Shown here one piece after another: positions 11,648-23,577 of a DNA stretch of 64,000 bases. The translations under genes were made by a program, and so were the position numbers. The first letter of the stretch is position 1. Every line of letters starts with the position of its first letter. Source of the stretch: Henckelia pumila (taxonomy: Eukaryota; Streptophyta; Magnoliopsida; Lamiales; Gesneriaceae); assembly GCF_033568475.1 (NCBI RefSeq), contig NC_133122.1, positions 183,105,449-183,169,448 on the forward strand, read 5' to 3'. The notes below the pieces were generated by a model. It ran no database searches. It was not told the DNA's origin and saw nothing but the letters and a program-made list of their open reading frames with translations.

Positions 11648-12649
11648 TCAAACTTCAAAGTGCTCCATCTGTACATCCTTGGATCTCAAAGGAACATACT
11701 CCCCGAGATACTCCTCAAGATGATTCGCCAAGGCCGACTTATCGATGTTCTCGTGATGATACGATTTACAAACAAAGTATATAATCGTCTGCGCAACGAG
11801 AGCAAACAGCATCAGAATCGACATCAAGCTCAAACAACCAATCCCCAATCCAACTCTATAACCAACCCCTTTTTCGTAAGCCAGCACCACAAGAATCTTG
11901 AATACTGCCTCAACTCCAACAAGGCACAGGCCTAACACAAAGAAAATCGCCACACAAACACCCATTTTCCCCTTGATCAAAGATCGGCTTTTTGCCATCG
12001 CATTTAGGCCATAACTTTCTTCCAAAACAGAGACCACACTCGCTAGCTGCCATATCATGTTAATATAAAACAACCCAATAGAATATACGATCAAGTAAAA
12101 GAAGAGTAATACTCCCCCAACACTTGCACCAGGTTGCAGAATAATGATTACAAGGACCGCTATAACTACAGCTACAACATTATACGCAAAGACAATGGCG
12201 AAATTGCACAAGAAAGTCACCATCAGCCTCTTCCAAACCTTGGGAACAACACTCATCACTTTCCCAAAGGTGAGGTCTTTGCCGGTGTAGATACATGCGA
12301 TGGTGTAAACCACCGCAGATGTAGAGAGAAGCGCAAGAATCAAGAAAAAGAGCAAATACCCAATCTTGAACAAGATAATCTCAGTCCATTCGGAGGAGAT
12401 GAGGCTGGAGATACTGTCGTAGGAACGAGAGCCCTCCGGAGTTCTCTCGAGGGTCTCCTCGTTGGTTGAGATCTTGGCTATAAGGAGTTGGATGATCTGG
12501 ATTTGAGCTAAGTAGATGAAAGAAAGAGGGAGAATCAAAGCTAGCATGACTTGGCTGAAAATCTTCCTCCATGAGTTAACTATGTTGTATGATTCGCGAA
12601 GTATGCCGAAGAATCCAAGAAACTGGAGTTCTTCTTGTTCTGTGTCCAT
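11648..12649 (-). CDS. Six-pass plant membrane protein (At4g19950/At5g44860-like), function unknown
   Basis: This is a single uninterrupted ORF of 333 aa starting MDTEQEELQFLGFFGI. Hydrophobic stretches near residues 30-55, 95-120, 143-172, 178-203, 228-255 and 263-290 predict about six membrane helices, with a short soluble tail ending KDVQMEHFEV. The conserved-looking block SEWTEIILFKIGYLLFF and the TGKDLTFGKVMSVVPKVWKR loop resemble, from memory, an Arabidopsis family (At4g19950, At5g44860, At1g31130) that databases call 'polyadenylate-binding protein 1-B-binding protein'. That name rests on little evidence. The start was chosen as the first Met preceding the conserved N-terminus. The location is probably an endomembrane. 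Biochemical role unknown. Confidence 0.85.
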   Translation of the reverse strand: MDTEQEELQFLGFFGILRESYNIVNSWRKIFSQVMLALILPLSFIYLAQIQIIQLLIAKISTNEETLERTPEGSRSYDSISSLISSEWTEIILFKIGYLLFFLILALLSTSAVVYTIACIYTGKDLTFGKVMSVVPKVWKRLMVTFLCNFAIVFAYNVVAVVIAVLVIIILQPGASVGGVLLFFYLIVYSIGLFYINMIWQLASVVSVLEESYGLNAMAKSRSLIKGKMGVCVAIFFVLGLCLVGVEAVFKILVVLAYEKGVGYRVGLGIGCLSLMSILMLFALVAQTIIYFVCKSYHHENIDKSALANHLEEYLGEYVPLRSKDVQMEHFEV

Positions 12650-13249
12650 GGATTCTTTGATTCAGCGCAAAATCTGGTGAAATGGGTTGAAGAAGATCAA
12701 TTGGCGCAATATAGACGGAGAGCTTCAACGTGTGGATCTAAGGGATAGGGAGACTTTGACGAGATTTTTCTGGACTTTTACACATTCTTTTCTTTGAAAT
12801 GTCATTCTTGCCCTTTTTATATTATTGGCAAGCTTATCGTTTTTATTTAACCTCTACAAGGTCCTTTTCGACCAAAAATATTAATTTTTAAACAAAAGTG
12901 AGGAGGGTCAATTAAATTGTTTGCGATATAACCAAGATTTTTTAAAAAATATATACATATATTTAACCGAGATCTTTGTGTGTATACATATGTAATTCAT
13001 CCACATTATGCATTAATACAAACAATACATGAATGAATGGTAATTTTGTCGGTATATGAAAAAACTCAACAGCACATTGGGTATTAGTCCATTTTTTTTT
13101 ACTTCAAATTGGAAATTTTATTGGAAAAACATCTTGTCCAACATTCTCCGTAACCAGAGGCGATCAAATAATTCTATATTTAAAAAAAACAAGTAAATAA
13201 AACTCAAAAAAGTTCATTAGATTTAGAAACAAATTTTGCCCCAGTTTTG

Positions 13250-13281
<32 letters not shown>

Positions 13282-13559
13282 TAATGATGTTACAAAATAA
13301 AAATTAAATATAGTAAACGAAACTTGGGAATTAAACATTAAATCATTAATGATATTTCATTTTTCGATAATTTTGTTATCCTCCTTTCCATGAGTGCCCA
13401 TTAATATCCTGATAATAATAATTTTGATAGTAAAATTAATGGGTTCCACGTGGGCTCACTAATGGAATTAATGGGTTCCACGTGGCCCACTATCATGATA
13501 AGCTTATGGAATTAGTGCCAATAATAATAATTTTGATAGTAAAAGCTTACGGGCACTAT

Positions 13560-13659
13560 CCTGCGGGTGATGTGTAATTCCATGATTGGTTAAAATTAAT
13601 GGGTTCCACGTGGGGCCCACTAATTTTAACTAATCATGAGCCGCCACGTCACCCGCAGG
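13560..13659. repeat. Foldback palindrome, about 100 bp
   Basis: The left arm starts CCTGCGGGTGA and continues CATGATTGGTTAAAATTAAT. The right arm is its imperfect reverse complement, ending TCACCCGCAGG. The centre carries TTCCACGTGGGGCCC. It is one of several related copies in 13380-13980. Confidence 0.8.
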
Positions 13660-13836
13660 GCACTATCCTGCGGGTAGCATCTACTCAACCCATGGGGTTT
13701 AGTACATGTTGCCCGCAGGATACTACCCTGCGGATGATGTGTAATTTCATGATTGGTCAAAATTAGTGGGCCTCACACCCGCAGGGCACTATACTGCAGA
13801 TAGCATCTACTCAACCCATGGGGTTTAGTACATGCC

Positions 13837-13968
13837 GCCCGCAGGATACTACCCTGCGGGTGATGTGTAATTCCATGATTGGTCAAAATTAGTGGGCCCC
13901 ACGTGGGACCCACTAATTTTGACCAATCATGGAATTACACATCACCCGTAGGGTAGTATCCTGTGGGC
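13837..13968. repeat. Foldback palindrome, 132 bp, nearly perfect
   Basis: The left arm reads GCCCGCAGGATACTACCCTG... through GATGTGTAATTCCATGATTG. The right arm reads its reverse complement with about three mismatches, ending GTATCCTGTGGGC. The centre is GGGCCCCACGTGGGACCC. Flanking CATGGGGTTTAG and CTAAACCCCATG are also inverted, so the fold extends further with a short bulge. This is a MITE/foldback-type element. Confidence 0.88.
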
Positions 13969-14680
13969 TAAACCCCATGAGTCATGACTCCTGCACATAG
14001 AAAAAAATTGGAGATCAAAGGCAAAAAATCCTTTTCAAAAATATTTTATTAATCCAAAAGATGTATATGAAAAAAATTAACTATTGAATAAAACCTAATT
14101 TCTCATGACTACTTTCACTATCAAATAATTCATTATTTTTTCTCGATTGTGAACTTTATTTTTGGTTTAAAGAAATTTTAAGTTCATTTAATATCATTAT
14201 ATCAACTTAAATTTTGGTTCTATTTTATTGTTAATTTATATTTTGTATGTAAATTGTTGATTACTCTTTCTTCATAAGAATTAATTACCTTATTGTCGCA
14301 CAAAACAGTCCGAAAACCGCAAATCTACTTTTACATTAAAAAAATCGAGATTAAAAAATATTTTCAAATCCAAAACTGTACTGTGATCACCCATATCTAT
14401 AACAAATTCCTTAATCCTTATAATATTGTTACATGTAAAAGTTATAGTATTTGTCAAATTTATAATTACGATGCATGTAAAATAAAAGTTGCAATGTGAT
14501 ACACGTGAATAGACCTAAACTTGATATGAGTCGAGTCAGTTCATCGTCTCAGGTCTAAGTTTGAAAGAGTGCCAAAAATAATTTAACTGCTAGGTACTGT
14601 ATGTTTGTTACTTGGAAAAATTATTTCAAATTTATTTGAAAATTTTTCTTACGAATATTGACATGAAATAATATATATAT

Positions 14681-15556
14681 TGTGATACCCCGAGAGGAGA
14701 ACAGCTCAGCTCCTCGGTGACCCTAAGCTCAGAGGCTTTCATTATGAAACCTAAGGTCGGCCAAGTACCCTCGCCATACTTGTCAGGTCAGCTCGGGAGC
14801 TCGGTCATGGGAGCTCGGCCAAGGACCCTCTCCATACTTGTCAGGTCGGCTCGGGAGCTCGGCCAAGATCCCTTGCTGCCGAGTTCAGAACGTCAGTTGT
14901 AAGGTTGGCTCGGTAATGTTGAAGACCGGGAGCTCAGCAAAGCTCTCTTACTCTTATTTCAACAGGAAGCTAGCTTAGCAGGTGGGCTCATCAATCTCAA
15001 TAAGTTAGCTAAAGATGTTAGGATCAGTTGTTTATGTTGAGCTCAGGGGTTCAGCAAGAGCTCACTCACCATCTCTATTTGGGAGCTCGATTCAGCAGAA
15101 TGGTGGGAGTTCAGTAGCAGCTCACTCACTACTCCCTATTACTCCTTAAAGGGCAGCAATATAGTGTCCTGGTGATGGCAGTTCAGCTCAGATTAAGCGT
15201 ATCAATATTTCCTTTGTCGGACAAGATTTAGGCGAGATCTCAGCTTAGATATTCGGGATTGTGATCCCGAGATTCTTGGGTTCTTGATAAGGAAAGTAAG
15301 AGCCAAATTCGGAGTCTTCTCCTATAAATACCAGGTTCACTCTCATTATTAGGATTCCAATTTTTCACTTGAGTGCACACACCACTCTCTATATTTCGCT
15401 ATCATAGCATCTGACTTGAGCGTCGGAGGGGATACGCCAGAACACCTTCCGGCCCCCCTTAACACTCTTGTTCGTGGTTTCAAGTCAGCAGCAGCTCATC
15501 ATTCATTAGAGGAGTTTCGTTAGCTCATCCAAGGAGATCACTTTATTGAGGTATAT
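14681..15556 (+). repeat. 5' LTR of the second Tat-type element
   Basis: It begins TGTGATACCCCGAGAGGAG and ends around GATCACTTTATTGAGGTATAT, after which comes the primer binding site. The same start and end recur in the 3' LTR. It contains TATAAATACC near 15325, a likely TATA region. The exact last bases are uncertain because the flanks share ATAT. Confidence 0.85.
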
Positions 15557-15560
15557 AAAT

Positions 15561-15578
15561 TGGCGCCGTCTATGGGAA
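15561..15578 (+). other. Primer binding site of the second element
   Basis: TGGCGCCGTCTATGGGAA lies just inside the 5' LTR, one base different from the primer binding site of the first element. This supports the two belonging to the same lineage. Confidence 0.75.
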
Positions 15579-15598
15579 TTTTAAGCTAAGGAGTAGAT

Positions 15599-16370
15599 AT
15601 GTCAGGACGAGCAAGAGGAAGAGGAGGAGGAGGGAATGTGGCGGACATGATTGTAGATCAGCTCAGCCAGTTCATCACTCAAATGGTGCAAAAGGTCATG
15701 GGTCAGAATCAACCACCTCCTCCCCCTCCACCCGGAGGTCAGCCAAACCAAATGGATGCGGTGTGGGAGGAGATAAAGAGATTGGGTCGGCAAGTCGGAG
15801 GTCGGCCTGGGCCTATACAGAGGGAAAGCCCTTTCGATCGGGCTATTCTAGATGAAGAACGCCTTGCAAATTTTAAGCAGCCCACCATAGGGGAATATGA
15901 TGGGAGCTCAGATCCAGAGGAACATTTTGGGGAGATTTGAAAATGCAGCCCTGTTGCATAGATATTTGGATGCAATTAAATGTAGGGTCTTTCTCACTAC
16001 TCTAGTAAGGTCAGCTCAGCAATGGTTCAACCTCTTATAGCCTGGTAGCATCCGGAGTTTCAACGACTTCAATTCAGCCTTTTTACACCAACTTGCGAGA
16101 AGTAAAAAAAATATTTGAAGACTTCTCTTAGTTTGTTTAATCTGAAGCAATCCTAGGTGGAGCCCTTGAGGGAGTATGTCCAGCGCTTCAATACAGCAGC
16201 TCTGGAAGTACCGGCTGTCACTGTTGACACCTTGGTGAACTCTTTCACTCAAGGATTGAGGGGAGGAGAGTTTTTTAAATCCTTGGTTAAGAAGCCTCCT
16301 TTGACTTATGATGAGCTCCTTAGTCGAGCTGAGAAGTATGTGAATTTGGAGGACGCATAGAGGCAAAGAA
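15599..16370 (+). pseudogene. gag fragment of the second Tat-type element
   Basis: It starts MSGRARGRGGGGNVADMIVD, has a proline run, then PTIGEYDGSSDPEEHF. Further along comes LREYVQRFNTAALEVPAV and SFTQGLRGGEFFKSLVKKP, which closely parallels the gag of the first element (RVYIRRFSALALEVPTA, FTQGLTTGDFLKSLIKKP). It is broken and incomplete. Confidence 0.85.
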
Positions 16371-16499
16371 GGCAGATAGCAAGTCTGAAATGAAGGCATA
16401 AGGAAAGGTGGAAGTAGGAATAAAGCGGGCTGCAGAGGAGCCAAACAGGGCTAAGGGACCTTATCCTTACGTACCTCTTTCTGTAAGCTGTTGCCATCA

Positions 16500-16725
16500 G
16501 AATGAAAGCATACACGAGCATGATAGCTCAGACCTATAATTGTTGAGTGCGCAGAAAGGGATTTCAGGTGGGAGATTTGGTGCTCAGAAGAGTTCAGGAG
16601 GTAAGTGTGGTAAAGCTCGATCCTAAATGGGAAGGGTCATTCAAGGTTGTGGAGAGGCTCAGCTCGGATGCATATTACTTATATGACTCGAATGGCAAAA
16701 GACAAGAGGCCATGAAATGCTTATA
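16500..16725 (+). pseudogene. End-of-pol fragment of the second element
   Basis: The translation contains FQVGDLVLRRVQEVS, KLDPKWEGSFKVVERLSSDA and YYLYDSNGK, the usual C-terminal end of plant Gypsy integrase. It follows the gag part closely. Confidence 0.75.
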
Positions 16726-16851
16726 ATTTGCACAAATATTACTCTTAATTGTTGCAGTTTTAATTATCTCTTAAGATGTATTTCATTCAAAAGAAATTTT
16801 ATTTTCGCTTATAAGCAAAGACTTTTCCATGAATATCAATATGAGTACACC

Positions 16852-17760
16852 AAACACCATCTTGGTCACCCCGCTTTGGCCCCTGACTTTGGCTCAGTTC
16901 AGCACCTTGGTCACGCTGCTTTGGCCCCTGACTTTGGCTCAGTTCACCACCTTGGTCACGCCGTTTTGGCCCCTGACTTTGGCTCAGCTCAGCACCTTGG
17001 TTACGTCATTACCTTGGTCATGCCGCTTTGGCCCCTGAATTTGGATCAGTTCACCAACTTGGTCACGCCGTTTTGGTCCTTTACTTTGGCTCAGTTCACC
17101 ACCTTGTTCACGCCGCTTTGGCCCCTGACTTTGGCTCTGTTCAGCACCTTGGTCATGCCTCTTTGGCCCCTGACATTGGCTCAATTCAGCACCTTGGTCA
17201 CGCCGCTTTGGCCCCTGACTTTGGCTCAATTCACCACCTTGGTCATGCCGTTTTGGTCCCTGACTTTGGCTCAGTTCAACACCTTGGTCACGCCGTTTTG
17301 GCCCCTGACTTTGGCTCAGTTCACCACCTTGATCACGCCGTTTTGGCCCCTGACTTTGACCTTGGTCACGCCGTTTTGGCCCTTACTTTGGCTCAGTTAA
17401 GCACCTTGGTCACGCCGCTTTGGCCCCTGACTTTGGCTCAGTTCAGCACCTTGGTCATGCCGCTTTGGCCCCTGACATTGTCTAAGTTCAGCACCTTGGT
17501 CACGCCGTTTTGGCCCCTAACTTTGGCTCAGTTCAGCACCTTGGTCACGCAGCTTTGGCCCCTAACTTTGGCTCAATTCAGCACCTTGGTTGCGCAGCTT
17601 TGGCCCCTGACTTTGGCTCAGTTCAGAACCTTGGTCACGCCACTTTGGCCCTTGACTTAGGCTCAGTTCGGCACCTTGGTCACACCGCTTTGACCCCTGA
17701 CCTAGGCTCAGTTCAGCACCTTGGTCACGTCGCTTGGCCTCTGACCTAGGACCAGTTCAG
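16852..17760 (+). repeat. 45-bp tandem array, copy A
   Basis: The unit of 45 bp includes GCCGCTTTGGCCCCTGACTT, TGGCTCAGTTCAGCACCTTG and GTCAC. About 20 units are present, with a few shortened ones. Because 45 is divisible by three, all frames can stay open and read out as 15-residue repeats (such as HLGHAALAPDFGSVQ). These are not counted as genes. Confidence 0.93.
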
Positions 17761-18811
17761 CAAGCTTAAGCATATCAAGCAGTACCTTGGTCATGCCGCC
17801 TTGGCCCTTGACCTTGGTTCAGTTCAAAATCCTTGAGCACATCAATAATCACCAGATCAGCTTGTTTCATACTTGTCAAATTTGACAGGCTACTTCATAT
17901 TGAGCTCACCAGCTCAGCTCAGTTCATAATTGAACATTTTGATAGGTTACTGCATATTAAGTTCACCAGATCAGCTCACGCTTTAGTAAAGGTGACAGAT
18001 TACTCAATATCAATCCCAGGTTAGCTCGGGAGCGCGGCCCAAGGAGCTCAGGAGCTCGGCCAAGCTCCCCCATCATTTTTTAGGTCGGTTCAAGAGCTCA
18101 CCTCATCTTCAAGTGTTGGAATTATTTTCAGTGGCCATTATGCTCACTTCAAGAGCTCGGCTCGTCTGCAAGTATTAGCATTATTTTCAGTGGTTATTAT
18201 ACTCACTTCAAGAGCTCGGCTCGTCTGCAAAGTGTTAGCATTATTTTCAGTGGTTATTATGCTCACTTCAGGAGCTCGGCTCGTCTTCAAGTGTTAGCAT
18301 TATTTTCAATGGTTATTGTGCTCCCCTTGGAAGCTCAGCTCGACTACAAGTTTTAGCATTATTGTGCTCTCCTTCGGGAGCTCAGCTTATCTACAATTGT
18401 TAGCATTGTTTTTAGTGCTTACCTTGCTCACCTCGAGAGCTCGACTCATATTCAGGTGTTGGCATTATTTCAACGCTTATTATGATCCATTCGGGAGCTC
18501 GGCTAATTTTCATGGGTTAACATTATTTCAGGGCTTATTATGTTCCGTTCGGGACCTCGGATCATTCTCAAGTGAGCTTTATTTTAGTTATTACTTTGAC
18601 TTTGGGACCTCGAATCATTCTCAAGTGGAGGTCTCAGATCATCTAGAACTCGAAAAGTTACCGTTGTAACATCATCATTACGTGTCTTGTCAGAACGGCA
18701 GCGGGGATCCCTTGTGCACCTCAGCTCGGGATTGCTTAGGGTCACATTAGACTAAAAACTTAGCGAATTTCGAGTCTTTGACCTCAATTTGACTTTTGAT
18801 GGGGGGGACTT

Positions 18812-19235
18812 GTGATACCCCGGGAGGAGAACAGCTCAGCTCCACGGTGACCCCTAAGCTCAAAGGCTTTCATTATAAAACCTAAGGTCGGACAATTACC
18901 CTCGCCATACTTTTCAGGTCAGCTCGGGAGTTCGGCCATGGGAGCTCGGCCAAAGACCCTCTCCATGTTTGTCAGGTTGGCTCGGGAGCTCGGCCAAGGA
19001 CCCTCTCCAGACTTGTCAGGTCAGCTCGGGAGCTCGGCCAAGATCCCTCGCTCCCGAGTTCAGAACGTCAGTTCTAAGGTTGGTTCGGTAATGTTGAAGA
19101 CCGGGATCTCAACAAAGCTCCCTTACTCTTATTTCAACAGGAAGCTAGCTTAGCAGGTGGGCTCATAAGTTAGCTAAAGATGTTAGGATCAGTTGTTTAT
19201 ATTGAGCTCAGGGGTTCAACAAGAGCTCACTCACC
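18812..19235 (+). repeat. Internal LTR start, first partial copy
   Basis: TGTGATACCCCGGGAGGAG follows a purine-rich tract (GATGGGGGGG) exactly as at the true 3' LTR. The LTR sequence then runs about 424 bp and passes directly into the 45-bp array at CTCACC/GCTTTGG. Confidence 0.88.
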
Positions 19236-20160
19236 GCTTTGGCCCTTGACTTTGGCTCAGTTCAGCACCTTGGTCACGCTGCTTTGGCCCCTGACTTTGG
19301 CTCAGTTCACCACCTTGGTCACGCCGTTTTGGCCCCTGACTTTGGCTCAGTTCACCACCTTAGTCACGTCATTTTGGCCCCTGACTTTGGCTTAGTTCAG
19401 CACCTTGGTCACACCGCTTTGGCCCCTGAATTTGGCTCAGTTCACCACCTTGGTCACGCCGTTTTGGCCCCTTACTTTGGCTCAGTTCAGCACCTTGGTC
19501 ACGCCGCTTTGGCCCCTGACTTTGGCTCTGTTCAGCACCTTGGTCACGCCTCTCTGGCCCCTGACATTGGCTCAGTTCAGCACCTTGGTCACGCCGCTTT
19601 GGCCCCTGACTTTGGCTCAATTCACCACCTTGGTCACGCCGTTTTGGTCCCTGACTTTGGCTCAGTTCAGCACCTTGGTCACGCCGTTTTGGCCCCTGAC
19701 TTTGGCTCAGTTCACCACCTTGATCACGCCGTTTTGGCCCCTGACTTTGGCTCAGTTCAACACCTTGGTCATGCCTTTTTGGCCCCTTACTTTGGCTCAG
19801 TTAAGCACCTTGGTCACGCCGCTTTGGCCCCTGACTTTGGCTCAGTTCAGCACCTTGGTCATGCCGCTTTGGCCCCTGACATTGTCTAAGTTCAGCACCT
19901 TGGTCACGCCGTTTTGGCCCCTAACTTTGGCTCAGTTCAGCACCTTGGTCACGCAGCTTTGGCCCCTGACTTTGGCTCAATTCAGCACCTTTGTTGCGCA
20001 GCTTTGGCCCCTGACTTTGGCTCAGTTCAGAACCTTGGTCACGCCGCTTTGGCCCTTGACTTAGGCTCAGTTCGGCACCTTGGTCACACCGCTTTGACCC
20101 CTGACCTAGGCTCAGTTCAGCACCTTGGTCACGTTGCTTGGCCTCTGACCTAGGACCAGT
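19236..20160 (+). repeat. 45-bp tandem array, copy B
   Basis: This is the same 45-bp unit as copy A, about 20 units, with shared variant units in the same order as copies A and C. That shows the array was duplicated as a block and not grown anew. Confidence 0.93.
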
Positions 20161-21213
20161 TCAGCAAGCTTAAGCATATCAAGCAGTACCTTGGTCATGC
20201 CTCCTTGGCCCTTGACCTTGGTTCAGTTCAAAATCCTTGAGCACATCAATAATCACCAGCTCAGCTTGTTTCATACTTGTCAAATTTGACAGGCTACTTC
20301 ATATTGAGCTCACCAGCTCAGCTCAGTTCATAATTGAACATTTTGATAGGTTACTGCATATTAAGTTCACCAGATCAGCTCACGCTTTAGTAAAGGTGAC
20401 AGATTACTCAATATCAATCCCAGGTTAGCTCGGGAGCGCGGCCCAAGGAGCTCAGGAGCTCGGCCAAGCTCCCCCATCATTTTTTAAGTCGGTTCAAGAG
20501 CTCGCCTCATCTTCAAGTGTTGGAATTATTTTCAGTGGCCATTATGCTCACTTCAAGAGCTCGGCTCGTCTGCAAGTGTTAGCATTATTTTCAGTGGTTA
20601 TTATACTCACTTCAAGAGCTCGGCTCGTCTGCAAAGTGTTAGCATTATTTTCAGTGGTTATTATGCTCACTTCAGGATCTCGGCTCGTCTTCAAGTGTTA
20701 GCATTATTTTCAATGGTTATTGTGCTCCCCTTGGAAGCTCAGCTCGACTACAAGTTTTAGCATTATTGTGCTCTCCTTCGGGAGCTCAGCTTATCTACAA
20801 TTGTTAGCATTGTTTTTAGTGCTTACCTTGCTCACCTCGAGAGCTCGACTCATATTCAGGTGTTGGCATTATTTCAACGCTTATTATGATCCATTCGGGA
20901 GCTCGGCTAATTTTCATGGGTTAACATTATTTCAGGGCTTATTATGTTCCGTTCGGGACCTCGGATCATTCTCAAGTGAGCTTTATTTTAGTTATTACTT
21001 TGACTTCGGGACCTCGAATCATTCTCAAGTGGAGGTCTCAGATCATCTAGAACTCGAAAAGTTACCGTTGTAACATCATCATTACGTGTCTTGTCAGAAC
21101 GGCAGCGGGGATCCCTTGTGCACCTCAGCTCGGGATTGCTTAGGGTCACATTAGACTAAAAACTTAGCGAATTTCGAGTCTTTGACCTCAATTTGACTTT
21201 TGATGGGGGGACT

Positions 21214-21684
21214 TGTGATACCCCGGGAGGAGAACAGCTCAGCTCCACGGTGACACCTAAGCTCAAAGGCTTTCATTATAAAACCTAAGGTCGGACAATT
21301 ACCCTCGCCATACTTTTCAGGTCAGCTCGGGAGTTCGGCCATGGGAGCTCGGGAGCTCGGGCATGAGTGCTCGGCCAAAGACCCTCTGCATGTTTGTCAG
21401 GTTGGCTCGGGAGCTCGGCCATGGGAGCTCGGCCAAGGACCATCTCCATACTTGTCAGGTCAGCTCGGGAGCTTGGCCAAGATCCCTCGCTGCCGAGTTC
21501 AGAACGTCAGTTGTAAGGTTGGTTCGGTAATGTAGAAGATCGGGATCTCAACAAAGCTCCCTTACTCTTATTTCAACAGGAAGCTAGCTTAGCAGGTGGG
21601 CTCATCAACCTCAATAAGTTAGCTAAAGATGTTAGGATCAGTTGTTTATATTGAGCTCAGGGGTTCAACAAGAGCTCACCCACC
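21214..21684 (+). repeat. Internal LTR start, second partial copy
   Basis: This is the same arrangement as at 18812: purine tract, TGTGATACCCCGGGAGGAG, about 470 bp of LTR, then the same junction into the 45-bp array. It is slightly longer, with extra GGGAGCTCGG repeats. Confidence 0.88.
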
Positions 21685-22560
21685 GCTTTGGCCCTTGAAT
21701 TTGGCTCAGTTCAGCACCTTGGTCACGCTGCTTTGGCCCCTGACTTTGGCTCAGTTCACCACCTTGGTCACGTCGTTTTGGCCCCTGACTTTAGCTCAGT
21801 TCACCACCTTGGTCACGTCGTTTTGGCCCCTGACTTTGGCTTAGTTCAGCACCTTGGTCACGCCACTATGGCCCCTGAATTTGGCTCAGTTCACCACCTT
21901 GGTCACGCCGTTTTGGCCCCTCACTTTGGCTCAGTTCAGCACCTTGGTCACGCCGCTTTGGCCCCTGACTTTGGCTCTGTTCAGCACCTTGGTCACGCCT
22001 CTTTGGCCCCTGACATTGGCTCAGTTCAGCACCTTGGTCACGCCGCTTTGCCCCCTGACTTTGGCTCAATTCACCACCTTGGTCACGCCGTTTTGGTCCC
22101 TGACTTTGGCTCAGTTCAGCACCTTGGTCACGCCGTTTTGGCCCCTGACTTTGGCTCAGTTCACCACCTTGATCACGCCGTTTTGGCCCCTGACTTTGGC
22201 TCAGTTCAACACCTTGGTCACGCCATTTTGGCCCCTTAATTTGGCTCAGTTAAGCACCTTGGTCACGCCGCTTTGGCCCCTGACATTGTCTAAGTTCAGC
22301 ACCTTGGTCACGCCGTTTTGGCCCCTAACTTTGGCTCAGTTTAGCACCTTGGTCACGCAGCTTTGGCCCCTGAATTTGGCTCAGTTCAGCACCTTGGTCG
22401 CGCTGCTTTGGCCCCTGACTTTGGCTCAGTTCAGCACCTTGGTCACGCCGCTTTGGCCCTTGACTTAGGCTCAGTTCGGCATCTTGGTCACACCGCTTTG
22501 GCCCCTGACCTAGGCTCAGTTCAGCACCTTGGTCACGTCGCTTGGCCTCTGACCTAGGAT
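21685..22560 (+). repeat. 45-bp tandem array, copy C
   Basis: Third block of the 45-bp array, about 19 units, colinear with copies A and B. It is followed by the 3' region (22561-23577) with repeated GAGCTCGGCTCGTCT / TTAGCATTATTTTCAGTGGT motifs and the purine tract at about 23567-23575. Confidence 0.93.
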
Positions 22561-23577
22561 CAGTTCAGCAGGCTTAAGCATATCAAGCAGTACCTCGGTC
22601 ACGCCGCTTTGGCCTCTGACCTTGGTTCAATTCAAAATCCTTGAGCACATCAAGAATCACCAGCTTAGCTTGTTTCATACTTGTCAAATTTGACAGGCTA
22701 CTTCATATTGAGCTCACCAGCTCAGCTCAGTTCATAATTGAACATTTTGATAGGTTACTACATATTAAGTTCACCAGATCAGCTCACGCTTTAGTAAAGG
22801 TAACAGATTACTCAATATCAATCCCAGGTTAGCTTGGGAGCGCGGCCCAAGAAGCTCAGGAACTCGGTCAAGCTCCCCCATCATTTTTTAGGTCGGTTCA
22901 AGAGCTCGCCTCATCTTCAAGTGTTGGAATTATTTTCAGTGGCCATTATGCTCACTTCAAGAGCTCGGCTCGTCTGCAAGTGTTAGCATTATTTTCAGTA
23001 AATATTATACTCACTTCAAGAGCTCGGCTCGTCTGCAAAGTGTTAGCATTATTTTCAGTGGTTATTATGAGTGGTTATTATGCTCACTTCAGGAGCTCGG
23101 CTCGTCTTCAAGTGTTAGCATTATTTTCAATGGTTATTGTGCTCCCCTTGGAAGCTCAGCTCGACTACAAGTTTTAGCATTATTGTGCTCTCCTTCGGGA
23201 GCTCAGCTTATCTACAATTGTTAGCATTGTTTTTAGTGGTTACCTTGCTCACCTCGAGAGCTCGACTCATATTCAGGTGTTGGCATTATTTCAACGCTTA
23301 TTATGATCCCTTCGGGAGCTCGGCTCATTTTCATGGGTTAACATTATTTCAGGGCTTATTATGTTCTGTTCGGGACCTCAGATCATTCTCAAGTGGAGGT
23401 ATCTGATCATCTAGAACTCGAAAAGTTACCGTTGTAACATCATCATTACGTGTCTTGTCAGAACGGCAGCGGGGATCCCTTGTGCACCTCAGCTCAGGAT
23501 TGCTTAGGGTCACCTTAGACTAAAAACTTAGCGAATTTCGAGTCTTTGACCTCAATTCGACTTTTGATGGGGGGACT

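Larger units (their letters stand above)
12650..14680. other. Intergenic with foldback palindromes
   Basis: No gene is supported. A (TAA)n microsatellite lies at about 13247-13282, and 13380-13980 is packed with related palindromes (listed separately). The rest is AT-rich up to the LTR at 14681. Confidence 0.6.

Noticed and set aside
16717-22557. Long plus- and minus-strand ORFs of 60-219 codons with repeated PLWPLTLAQFSTLVT or HLGHAALAPDFGSVQ
   Set aside because: They are read-outs of the 45-bp tandem repeat in different frames. The same DNA gives several overlapping 'proteins', so none is a gene.
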